Source: Micractinium sp. NFX-FRZ
Taxonomy: Eukaryota > Chlorophyta > Trebouxiophyceae > Chlorellales > Chlorellaceae
DNA: 64,000 nt
Reading direction: 5' to 3'
Assembly (NCBI GenBank): GCA_029339195.1
Contig: JAPTJF010000021.1
Coordinates: 186,001-250,000, forward strand
Shown here: positions 54,503-64,000 of the stretch, piece by piece
Position numbering within the stretch: position 1 is the stretch's first letter
How the letters are laid out: each line of letters begins with the position of its first letter
The notes under the pieces: generated by a model
What the model was told of the DNA's origin: nothing
What the model saw: only the letters and a program-made list of their open reading frames with translations
The model's database searches: none
Program-made: the position numbers and the translations under genes

Positions 54503-54925
54503 TGGCAAGTGTGCAGTGTCGAACTCCGTCCTGTCACGTGTGTCAAACACTGCGGCGACGCGCCGACAATGCGGCGGCTGCGGAATTAAACCAGCAAAGT
54601 TGAAAAGGCCGTAGCGTGCGCAGCATGCGCCTGTTCAGCCGCGCGGGGGGTTATTGAAGGGGCCTGGCATTTCAGGTTACACGAAGAAGAAAACGTACAA
54701 GAGAGGAGCGTATTAATATTAGGGGTGAAGGGGTGAGGAGGGAAGGCGCATGGCCATGGTTGAACGGGTGTGGGTGCAAGGCGCCAACCGGTGCCATCAG
54801 CAGCAAGTCGGTGAGGAAAACATGTACATGCAAAACATTGACATGGTACACACAGTATTCAATCACAAGCCTGCACAGTGTACTTATTGCAATCCGTGGC
54901 AAGGCGGCAGGAGTCTGGGCGGGGC
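54503..54925. other. intergenic region between the two PC-esterase paralogues
   Basis: About 420 bp. TTACA at 54677-54681 (TGTAA on minus), about 250 bp past the stop of copy B, is its likely poly(A) signal. The rest is presumably the promoter of copy A, with an AT-richer patch near 54700-54720. Confidence 0.45.
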
Positions 54926-57599
54926 TCACGCCGGGGGCTGGTGCACACGCACCGGGCTGCCGAGCCGCTCATCCCGCAGGACGCCATTTAGTAGATACGT
55001 CCACAGGTGATATGCGCTCGGCTGGCACCAGTGCGTGCACTCCCCCGGCATGTGGCTGTCCCACAGCGGCACGCTGGCGTTCCAGGTGCGCAGGTGTGCA
55101 TCTGCCAGGCGTGGCACCAGGGGAGCGGCGGCCACGTTCCACGTCCCGCCAGCACGCGCCACAGGGTCGCCCCGCTGCCACGCCTTGAGTGGCTCGCACT
55201 CCTTGGCCCGGAATTTGCCCGCGAAATTGCCGGTCCCGGGGAAGTGCTGCACGGGTGTGTCCATCCACACCATGCGGGGCAGGCTGCCTGCATTGGCGGC
55301 CCGGTAGTCTGCCAGCTGTCGCAGATCGCGGACGTAGGCAGAGCCCTTGCCGGGCACCTGGCAGCTGTCGCCCCTGCACATCACGTCTTCGTAGTAGTGC
55401 AGCCTGGGAGGAGAGCAGCGGAAGGAAGGGGAGGGCAGGGGGCACAGGTTGGTAGGGCAATGGGCAACGGCGCGGGAGGCCGGGTGGCAGGCCCGGGAGG
55501 CAGGGTGGCAGGTGGCAGATGTACACGGGTTGACGATCGGCAGTATGGACGGGCCCAGGAGGGGTTATGCGGTGCAGGCTGCAGGCATCTTGGCCCGCAG
55601 CAGCGCACAGAGCGCAGCATCATGTCATCACAAAACAACCGCAAGGTGCGCAACACAGCACACGCAGCGGGCCCTGCCTGCCGCTGCATCGCACAAATCT
55701 GCACGCATGCCGCTCTCTCCAGCTCCCAATGCTCCCAGCAAAGCAAACCTGCTCGCTCCCCAACTCACTCACGTCCCATCCTGGATGAGGCCTGCCATTT
55801 CTCCCACGATTCCCACCCAATTACCCCGTGTTGAGCACCAGCAAGTCGTCCTTGAACCCCGGGGCGTGCTGCGCCAGCAGGGGCAGCACCATCCCCGCCA
55901 TCACCGCCGCTGTGTCGGCCCGCACCATGCACACACGCGTGCCGTGCGCCAGCTCAAGGCACATGGGGGGCACTGGGTAGGGCTCGTAGCTGCAGAGAGA
56001 TCGGGGGCAGAGCCAGGCGAGTGATTACGGGAAGATGAGGGGGCACTGGGGTAGGGCTCATAGCTGTTTGGAGTTGGCGGGCGGGCAGCGGCAGCAGAGG
56101 GCTGTGAGGGGCGCGGGCAGCAGAAAGCTGGGAAGCGAACACGTGGCGGCATGAGGGCAGGCGCAGGGGAGGCTTGTGCTGGCGAGGCGCTGCGCATGGC
56201 CCGGCACGACCAAGGTACACCCGGCTTACCACAGGTAGATGGTAGCTGTGTTCAGCTGCTTCACCAGCTTCTGGCTGGGCAGAGGGTCGCTGCATGGGCA
56301 GCAAGTGAGGGCGGGGCATGAAAGGGTGGGCAGCACAGCAGTGGGCAGGCTGCTAGGCGGCGGTGTGTTGTCCTGAGCTGCTAGCCAGGCAGGCAGCCAG
56401 GCAAGGAAGGGGCGACAGATGGCAACAGCTGTTTGGCTGGAAGCCAGCCGGCGCTGCTCACGTGCGGCGCAGCGAGGGCGCAAATTCTCTCAGGAAGCAC
56501 TCTATGGCGTAGTAGAAGTGCCAGGTCTGCGAGTCCCCCAGCAGCCACAGCGTGCGCCCCCTGATGCGCTGGAACAGCTCGCACGGGGTGAAGCCCTGCG
56601 GGCAGCGGGCAAGATAATGTGTGCGTGTTCGTGGATGTTGGAGATAACGCCAGAAGCGGGCTTGGGGCAGGCGCAGCGCCAGCAGACGCCGTTGCTGGCA
56701 CATGCACCAGCTGAGCGGCGGCCCTAACGCCAGCGACGCGCACTGACATGGGAAGGTACGACTGAAGGTCACCCCAGGCAGTGACCCCGCTGGCCATTCT
56801 CACTGCTCAATTGTGGCACTTACATGCAGTGGGTGTCCCTCCGCCATGAAGCGCTCTGCAACCTCCTCTGCCTTGCGCTGCCCCGGGTAGACCTTGCGGC
56901 ATTGCCGCAGCTCGAAGCCGCACACGCCGCAGCAGGCGGCGGGGAGGGAGGCGGGCAGGGGGTTGCAGCCAGAAGAGCGCGGGCAGTGAGAGCACGCCGC
57001 CTCTTGGGTGGGCAGCGCCTCGGCTGAGAGGTTGAAGAGGAAGGGGAGCTGGCCAGAGGCAGGCGGGGGCGGCGGGGATGTGCTCACTAGACCTGCACAC
57101 GTGGGACGGGAGCGACCCGGGGACAGGGCAGAGGCAGCGGTTGCATTGGGTATTCTGTGGGATGTTGGGTGCACCACTCTGTTGGTTAGTGTCACTGCAT
57201 GCATTCGGGCAATATGCAAAGCCGGCAGGTGGATGCAGGAAGGCACGCAAGCATTAAGCTGGCGGGGCGGCCTGGCGCCTGAGACTCACCGTCGGCGGCA
57301 ACTGTGCAGCGTGACTGGGGAGCCTGGAACGCTCTCTGAGGCGCCTGTTGCCACTCTTGGATGCTGCTGGTAGGACCTGGCTCCCTAGATGGGGAGCGCG
57401 TGACCTGCGGCCTGGTGGGGACCGGCCAGAGGTCGGCTGGAGCGCCCCAGCGCAACGCCACCGTGGCCGCCACCAACAGGAGGAGGCCCAGCCCGGCCAG
57501 CAATCCGTGGCAGTCGGTGCGGCGCCGCAGCCGCGTTTCAATCTCTTCAAGAGATTCGTGGTCCAGCTTTGAGCACTGGGGCTTAAGGAGAGCGGGCAT
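54926..57599 (-). CDS. type II membrane PC-esterase / TBL-like acyltransferase, copy B
   Basis: Tandem paralogue of the preceding gene. Exons 57290-57599, 56824-57092, 56462-56595, 56230-56289, 55825-55989 and 54926-55403 give 471 aa. The signal-anchor is GLLAGLGLLLLVAATVALRW. Shared blocks: GQLPFLFNLSAEALP, GFTPCELFQRIRGRTLWLLG, GDSQTWHFYYAIECFL, DLLVLNTGLHYYEDV, PRMVWMDTP, FPGTGNFAGKF, GTWNVAAAPLVPRLADAHL and GECTHWCQPSAYHLW. As in copy A, Glu replaces Asp in the D-x-x-H position. Gene structure differs from A: B has an extra intron between its exons 4 and 5 and lacks the intron that A has within THWC. The exon 5 start has an echo copy at about 56037-56066. Divergence is concentrated in the N-terminus and stalk. 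Confidence 0.85.
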
Positions 57600-58711
57600 A
57601 GTGCGCGCAGCCGCAGTCCGCGTTGGTGCTTAGGGGAGGGGGGGCCTCAACAGGCGCCCGGGCGCATCACAGAATGGTATGGTTGGACTGCAAGCAACTC
57701 ACGAGCGGCAAGTGCGTTTGGAAGGCGGCAGCAGGCCCAGCAGACGTGGGAGGCGAAAATGCCTCCAACCGTGCCCCGATTCGGGCAACTGCTTGAGAAA
57801 TGCAGCTCAGAAGTTGTCGGTGTGCAGAGCATGCCTGGGGGGAAGCTAAAGGGTTGGCGTGAGACCTGCCGCCGCTCGCCGGCAGCACTGCGGCGGTTGG
57901 TACCAGGTACCACTCTGACCAGGGGCGAGTGCCCGTCGCTCCCCGAGGGGCAATACCCTTGCCATGAGCTTGTTCACAGCGGTGAATTGTAACACTGGCT
58001 GACAACAAGTGCGTCAGCCACTTGTTTGCACTGCCTCCAGGTGTGGCAGTGCAAACAAGTGTGTGTGGCAACCTGCACCACACACGGAGCCAGGTCAGTT
58101 GCCTACTGCTGGGGGCCTGCTGAGCGGAGGACGCTGCATGCCTTCCGCACACCAGCGCTTCCCGGCTGCCATTGCTAGGTGAAGGCAGTTCCAGAGAGGA
58201 CACCGCCAGCGCGCCTGGGTTGAGTTGCTGGTGACGTTTTGCTGGCAGCAGATACAGCCACTTCATCACTGCAAATGCTGCCAGCCCGGCAGTCAGCATG
58301 GGGGCCGCTTCGCAACACGAGCTGGCATGCATGGGTTGGTCAGCTGTTGAGCAGGCGGGCCGCCAAGTGCAGGCAGAGGCGGGCACGGCAGGGAAATCGG
58401 GCCCATTCTGCTCTGCTGTACACAAGTGAGGCCCTCCCCGCCTGCCCACATCCAAACGTCCTCGGCACGCCGAGCACAGCACGCCAGAGTGCCGACCCCA
58501 AAACTCGCCTTGGCAACTTGCGACTGCTGAACTGCCCACTTCCTCCCTGTTTCAACCTGTCTAGCTGAGTTCTGCCAGCACTTACACCTTGGTTTGCAAG
58601 AATGCGGTGGGGACGGAGTGCAAGGCAAGCCGCTGCTATTGTGAGCGCGATGAGGATCGCAGGACACAAAGCGCCGGTCGAGGGGGGACTGCCTCCGGCA
58701 GCATCCCACGC
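57600..58711. other. intergenic region, about 1.1 kb, with hairpins
   Basis: Between the PC-esterase B start and the MYND gene stop, both on minus. TTACA at 58582-58586 (TGTAA on minus) is a good poly(A) signal for the MYND gene. Perfect inverted repeats lie at 57996-58061. A 290-codon open frame on the minus strand (57667-58539) has no conserved features and is probably noncoding. Confidence 0.5.
57996..58061. repeat. two adjacent perfect inverted repeats
   Basis: First hairpin: 8-bp arms TGGCTGAC (57996-58003) and GTCAGCCA (58013-58020). Second: 17-bp arms CACTTGTTTGCACTGCC (58019-58035) and GGCAGTGCAAACAAGTG (58045-58061), loop 9 bp. They abut with a two-base overlap. Confidence 0.92.
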
Positions 58712-61700
58712 TTACGCCGCCTCCTGGGCTTGCTGCCGGGCCTGCCGCGCCGCCTGCCGCGCAGCACCCAGCGCCGCGCACACCCGCCTGTGCCCCGCAC
58801 GCCAGTCAGCGTGCGAGCAGGCAGTGCCACAGTACCTGGCGGGGTGGAGAGGAGGAGCAGCGGTTTGAAGAAGCAGCAGCGTGCGTAGCCTGCCGTGGCA
58901 GCCAAGCGGATGCCAGCGGTGCACGCGTGGCGCTCTGTACTCTGGGCAACGCAGCACTGCATGCAGCCATGTGCTCTTCCTCCTTTCCTGCCTGCCGTCC
59001 CTTCCCCCCTCCCCCCGCCCTGCACTCACCACACTGTGCGGCAGCCGCTGCACCTGCGGCCACCCACGCCCTGCCCCGCTGCGGGGCCGCCCTCCCCCGA
59101 CAGCCGGTCGCACCGCAGGTAGGCGCAGCTGCGGACTGCCGCCGCTTGTGCCAGCTCCATCTGATCCTCAGCTGCCTGCTCTGGGCGCCGCCACCATTCA
59201 AGCAGCGCGGTCGACAGCTGGCACGCCGGCGGCAGCGCATCACGCTCCAAGCGCTGCAGCAGCGTAGGGGTGGCCGCTGCTGTCCACTGCCGCGGGTGCT
59301 TGGGAAGCTGGCTGATGGCAGCCTCCAGGGCATCCAGCTGGCGGGCCAGCGCCGGCACGGTGGCAGTGCCAGAGGTGTTGCCGTCGCTGCCGCTGCCACC
59401 GCTGCTGCTGCCACCGCTGCTGCTGCCACCGCTGCCGGTGCCGGCAGCGCTGTGGTTATCAATGGCAGCCAGCACGCCTGCTGCGGCTCTCCCGAAGGAT
59501 TGCAACATATCGGGCAGGAGAGATGCGACCGCGGGCCCCACCTGCGCAGCCAGGCGCAGCCAGGATGGGGAGGCATCAAGCAATCAGGCAGCCTAGCCGT
59601 GCTGCCCCCAACAGCCACACTCTCGAGACATGGAAGGATGTACACACAATTATGGGTGCCCACGCCCTCCTGCCCACCCCACACCCACCTGCGGAGCCCA
59701 GGGCTGGCGGTTGCGCGCCATGCTGACCAACTCTGTGACCATGGCCTGCAGCGCACCACTCTGCAACAAGTGCGCCGCCAGGCGTGGCGACGCTGCGGCC
59801 GCAACGATGACAGGTATGTACATGGTCAAACGGTCATCTGGCTCCTGCACCGTGTTGGCAGCGCATGCGCACATGGACAAGCTGTCGTAGGGAGGCGAGC
59901 AAGGTGCGGGGCTGTGGCGCAAACCAGACAACAGTGTGCTTGTGCTTGCCTATGCCTGTGCTTGTGCCCTGTGGTGATGCGCTTCAAAGGCACAAGCACA
60001 GGCATAGGCATGCACGTGCCGGCTCACCGTGACGGCACGCATCGCCTGCTCCAGCAGCGCCCCCTGACTAGCATCCAGCGCGACCACGCCCGGCGCCTCC
60101 CCTAGCGCCACCGCCAAGCCGAAGGCATCTTCCAAAGCAAGCCTGCCCTGCATGAGTTGCGGTGCGTCGTCGCTTGCCGCCAGCGCCTGCAGCGCTGCGC
60201 AGTGGGCAGCAGCCATGGCATGCAAATGCCTGCAGCGCAGGCCAGCAGGTTTGAGAACAGGATGGGGCAGTGACGCATGGCTGCAGTGCAATGGTAACAA
60301 GCAAGCAGAGCTGGCTACAGCACCGCGCGCAAGCTGCAGGCGCTGCTGCTCTGTGGAGCCAGCATGAGATGGTCAGCCACTGCCCACACACCTGGCCGGC
60401 TGCTCTGCGCCTGCCGCCTGCCGCCCCTTCAGCCGCACGGCAATGCGCAGCGTGACGCTGGTGATGCTGAGTGCCTTGGCGCGCTGCTGGAGCGAGGGCA
60501 GCAGGCGGGCCTCGCTGGTTGCCATGAAGTGGGCCACCCGGCAGGCGCTGGTGTGCAGCTGCCAAACCGCCGCCTCCGCAGCAGCCACGCCGTCAATCGG
60601 CATCTGGGCACCCATATCGAGCTCCCGGCACTCGGAGCACGCACTGGAGCATGCCTCTGCAACTTGCCCCAAATAGAAAGCAAGCTCTGTAGCCACGCCC
60701 TGCAGCTCAGGCTGATCCTCTAGCCGCTGCACAAGGGCTGCCACAAATGGCAGCGCGCGCAGCTGCGCGGTCGCTGCGTCGCACCAGGCCGCCAAGTCAG
60801 CGAGGGTGAGCAATGCTGTGTCCCCGCTGCTGTAGGCAGGCTGCGCCAGGGCCAGCTTGGCCAGCATGGTGATGGCATCCAGCGCTGCGCCACACAGGGT
60901 GGCTGCAGCAGGGCCACTGTTGAAATGCGGCTCTCCCGCCACCACTTGGAGCACCAGTGGGAGCCGCTGTGTGGCTGCCAGCATGGCAGGCGCCAGCCGC
61001 CGCGGCCGTTCACCCCAGTGCCAGCTGCCGCTCTGCTGCAGGGGGGTGATGCTGTTGCACACGTGGGTGCAGCTTACAGCCAGCAGGCGCAGGAGGCCAA
61101 AGAGCAGGGCCGGCGGGGGCGGCTCGCACTCTGGGTCCTCCAACGGTGCCAGGGCCAACAGCCTGGCAGCGCACTGCACCAGGCGCTGCCCGCTCAACGT
61201 CACGCCGCCATCAGCCGGCGATGCTTGGCCAATGTGCGCCGCCAGCTGCTCCTCCAGAGGGTCTGCGGATGCCGCAGCTGCCATGTCGAGCACAGCGAGC
61301 CAGCTGTACTGGGCGGTTCGCCGCTCTGGCGGCAGCTGCATCACAACTGCCGCCTCCTGCAAGCACCCAAGCAGCATCTGCAGGAGGCGGCGCCGCAGGT
61401 CGGGCTGAATGGCTGCCGCATGCTGCTGGAATTGCGAACCATACCTGCAACAGGGAGTGGGTCGGGGACTATGTTCAAAACTGGCACCCACGGGCTGCAA
61501 CACTTGCAAAGCACAACTTCCACAAGCTGGACAAGCGAGGTGATACCACGCGCAACTGCAAGCAACGCCCAGCCAGCCAGCCAGCCAGCCAGCTCGTCGG
61601 CAAGTAATCAGCTAGTTCCTGGCGCATCGCGCGCCCGTTGCCCCCAAGCTCACAGCAGTTGGTGCAGAGCGGCCGCAAGGGACGCCACAACTGCCCCCCG

Positions 61701-62584
61701 GTCCTCTGCGCCTGCGCATGCCCAGGGGAGGGCGGGAGGTGGCGCACAACAGCAGGCGGGCCGCAGCGGTCATGCCCCCCAAAGCGTGCTCTCTGGTTGT
61801 GAAGCCATGCACCCAATTGTCCAGCGCTTTGCACCCAGGCTCCCCTCCAGCTCTGTGGCAGCAAGCATTGCTGCACCCCGCCCACCTGCCCCGTGGCGTG
61901 GGTGCAGGACGGTCCCAGCCGCGCCCGCCACCGCTTCCAGCCAGGTGGTGAATGGTGCTTGCGGAAAGCGGCTGTGCAGATCCTCGGGTCTGCAGTCCGC
62001 AAGCAGGCTGAGCAGCGAGGCTGCCACACTCAGTTGGGATTTGAGGGCCAGGACGACTTCAGAAGCGTCGATGATGGTTGGGCTCGCCACAGAGCACGCC
62101 AGCTGCACCCGTCCGGTGCTGAGGAGCAGGGTGACACAGCGCGCCAGCGCACGGGCCACCGTTGAGGCCTCTGTCGCATCAATTGAGTGTGCCACACCTA
62201 TAAGAGTGTGTGCAATGCAGAAAGCAGACGTGCACTGCAAGTGCAGCGCCTGGGACTGTGAGGCTGAAGCGCCAGCAGCAGCACTCTGCCACGCTGCTGT
62301 GAGCTTGGGGGCGAGCGCGCCGAGTTCATCGAGCGCCCTGCGACATGCACCAAAGAACCTGAAGCGTCAGTGGCTGGCTTGGACAGGAGAGGGAGCCAGC
62401 GAAACTCTTTGCCGACACGCACTCACTCGAGCAGCGCTGCCGGGTCAACGGAGCCAGCGTCCACCTGCGCCTTCAATCCACGCGTCACATGTTCAACTCG
62501 CTGCAGCAAAGCCAAGCTGCCGGCAGCGTCGTCCCCACCCGCAAGCGAGCCTAGCTCGACCAGGACGGCTCTCAGCTCTTCCAT
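58712..62584 (-). CDS. MYND-type zinc finger protein, 904 aa
   Basis: Large helical protein with a C-terminal MYND finger, a class greatly expanded in green algae; MYND domains bind proline-rich peptides. Eight exons: 62427-62584, 61886-62337, 61654-61711, 60392-61444, 60028-60229, 59689-59844, 59030-59541 and 58712-58835. Residues 1-820 are Ala/Leu-rich helices with no catalytic motif (RALARCVTLLLSTGRVQL, LLFGLLRLLAVSCTHVCN, FVAALVQRLEDQPELQGV), possibly a helical-repeat scaffold. A Ser/Gly linker sits in exon 7. The finger (about 825-877) reads CAYLRC then RRCSGCRTVW, with YCGTACSHADWRAGHRRVC completing the Cys/His set across the last intron. It lacks a SET domain, so it is not a SMYD methyltransferase. 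No signal peptide. Intron 5 holds a perfect 22-bp hairpin. Confidence 0.85.
59947..60010. repeat. perfect 22-bp inverted repeat with 20-bp loop
   Basis: Arms 59947-59968 (TGCCTATGCCTGTGCTTGTG then CC) and 59989-60010 are exact reverse complements. Located in intron 5 of the MYND gene, ending 18 bp before the exon 5 donor on the minus strand (exon end 60028). Confidence 0.95.
61561..61600. repeat. (CCAG)n tetranucleotide repeats
   Basis: CCAG/CAGC tetranucleotide run in an intron of the MYND gene. Similar simple runs occur at about 3118-3139 (phoD intron), 24394-24420 (GGCA, J-domain gene intron) and 28531-28546 (CCTG, NT-C2 gene intron). Confidence 0.85.
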
Positions 62585-62765
62585 GGTACCAGAAACTGCA
62601 ATGCAACTGCGCATTAAGCTTACCGAAACCGCAAGATGGGGATGCACAGCACGCTGTGCAGAGGCAGGTGGCAACCTACCCCGCCCCGCCCCCTACGACC
62701 TTCCCCCTCTGGTCAAAAAGGTTCACGCGCAAGTGCCAGCAGGATTGAGAGGGAGGCAGAGCTGT

Positions 62766-64000
62766 CTAGAGGGCGAAGATGGAGGTGGTGCAGGTCATGG
62801 CGTTGTAGATGAGCGTGCCGCCCACCGGCACAAACTGCCCCGTCAGCAGCTTGATCGCCTCCTGGGCCGCCATGGCGCCCACCACAGCCGCGATGACGTG
62901 CAGCTCCCCCGCTGCGCAGCGGCACATCTCCCCCACCAGGTCGTCGCTCACAGCGCCGCCCGCTGCGCTGCCGGTGATGCCGCACTCTGAGAGGATGGCG
63001 TTGGCCTGGCTCTTCAGCAGGGCCGCGTCCTCCTCCACCTCGCTGTAGCGGGGGAAAGGGGATTGTGGGGAGGGGGAGGGGGAGAAGGAAGTGGAAGGCG
63101 GGAAAGGTGGAGGCAAGTGAGCTGTGGAGAGGACCAAGGGGGGGAAGAGAGTTGGGATCGACGGCGGGCACAGGCGGGCACAGCGGGCAAGCAGCTGGGC
63201 AGGCTGGTCATGCACAATGATCCCTGCCTGCATCCTTGCCCTTGATCATTCTCAGTTAATCACTCTCACGTGTCCACACACCCCACACCTGTCGTAAGAC
63301 CCCGGGTAGCGCTGGTAGGTGGCGTGGAAGCGGTCGGCAGCTCGCAGCAGCACGTAGAGCGCCGCGTTGGCTGCGCTGTCCTCCGCCGCCAGCGCCGAGC
63401 GCAGCGCGTCGACGCGGCAGCTCGAGGGCTCGGTTTCCTCTGCCAGCGAGCGGCAGCGCACCAGCCTGGGGGCAGGAGGCATGGCAGGCGCACAGGCACA
63501 AAGAGGGGAAGGGAGGTGAGGAGGCAGGGGGACATGCAAGCAGACAGGCGTGGCACACAGCTGGAAGGCGAGCTCCCCTCTGCCGCGGCAGCAGCAGACA
63601 GATGAACATGAACATGCGGCACCCAGCCTGTGAGGTGCACCCCCCCGCAGCTTCCCATGTGCTCTTACAAAACCTCCCACCCCCGGCACCTGAGGTAGCG
63701 CGCATGCTTGCAGAAGTGCTTGACCTCAGAGGTGGGGATGGAGGAGGGGTCGCGCCCCGCCGCCTCCAGAATGGCCCGCGCGTGGGCCTCCACCGCTGCC
63801 GCGTCTGCAGGCACACCCGGGCAGGGCAGCACAGCACAGCGGCACCGCATGTAAGGAAAGGCCAGCAGAGGCAGGGCAGCTGGACTCGCCACGGACTGCA
63901 GGGCGGCAGGCGACAGGCGCCGCAGCAGAGGCGGGGCACCCGCCTGCAACCGCAACGTGTGGCAGCACTGCCCTCTGCCGGTGCACAGCTCAGCACAGGC
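62766..64000 (-). CDS. AXR1: NEDD8-activating enzyme E1 regulatory subunit (AXR1/NAE1-like), 3' part
   Basis: Pairs with ECR1/UBA3 to activate NEDD8/RUB for cullin neddylation; this subunit has no catalytic cysteine. Three terminal exons are visible: 63690-63804, 63289-63465 and 62766-63042. They encode SSIPTSEVKHFCKHARYLR, SSCRVDALRSALAAED, YVLLRAADRFHATYQRYPG and the family C-terminus DDLVGEMCRCAAGELHVIAA, MAAQEAIKLLTGQFVPVGGT, then LIYNAMTCTTSIFAL. This follows plant AXR1 and human NAE1 closely. The 5' exons, including the nucleotide-binding fold, are outside the window. The stop is only 181 bp from the MYND gene start on the same strand. A functional link to the hydroxylase-Gnt1 fusion through SCF ligases (Skp1 and cullin are both SCF parts) is possible but speculative. 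Confidence 0.9.

Noticed and set aside
57667..58539. 290-codon open frame on the minus strand
   Set aside because: Composition is mixed, no conserved block or splice continuation is visible, and it contains the double hairpin. In GC-rich DNA such open frames are common by chance.
1..64000. tRNA, rRNA or other structured RNA genes
   Set aside because: I looked for T-loop GGTTCGAAT-type sequences on both strands and found none in a cloverleaf context. A covariance-model scan would be needed to exclude them.

Overview
The window is nuclear DNA from a GC-rich, intron-dense green alga. The gene set (plant-type YbeY-HAD fusion, NECAP, AXR1-like NEDD8 E1 subunit, MYND-finger protein), the Ala/Gln/Gly-rich linkers, TGTAA poly(A)-type signals behind several genes and a telomere-like TTTAGGG run all fit a Chlorella-like trebouxiophyte. 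That placement is inference; no marker gene proves it. I traced exons by hand, requiring splice dinucleotides, phase continuity and family conservation. Most genes close into a single uninterrupted frame.

Layout, left to right: a partial unknown gene (-); a 20-exon secreted PhoD phosphatase (-, 1119-7497); a tandem NTF2-like/SnoaL protein (+, 7785-12776); an 8-exon fusion of a PHD2/PhyA-type prolyl 4-hydroxylase with a Gnt1-type GlcNAc-transferase (-, 13175-17216); a J-domain/FN3/prion-like protein (+, 17751-26650); an NT-C2 plus DIL-like protein (+, 27695-35270); a 73-aa one-helix membrane protein (-); tRNA pseudouridine synthase TruA and a TMEM42-like membrane protein (-), which overlap in different frames; an unknown 314-aa protein (-); the YbeY-HAD fusion (-, 42708-47481); NECAP (+, 47903-50982); two tandem type II membrane PC-esterase/TBL-like proteins (-); a 904-aa MYND-finger protein (-); and the 3' half of an AXR1/NAE1-like gene running off the right edge (-). 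Three gene pairs are divergent over 290-530 bp and may share promoters.

The most interesting single gene is the hydroxylase-glycosyltransferase fusion. In Dictyostelium two separate enzymes, PhyA and Gnt1, hydroxylate one proline of Skp1 and cap it with GlcNAc as an oxygen-sensing modification. Here both activities sit in one predicted cytosolic polypeptide, with all iron and 2-oxoglutarate ligands visible.

The most interesting genome-scale signal is that many multi-exon genes carry one to four decaying copies of an exon edge plus its splice site inside the neighbouring intron, usually about 70-120 bp apart. I call these exon echoes. They look like the footprint of repeated short tandem duplications across splice junctions. 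GC-AG introns and micro-exons (15 and 22 nt) are also present.

Limits: exon boundaries come from reading, not transcripts. Start codons of PhoD, TruA and PC-esterase A, and some internal exons of the NTF2-like and unknown genes, are the least certain.
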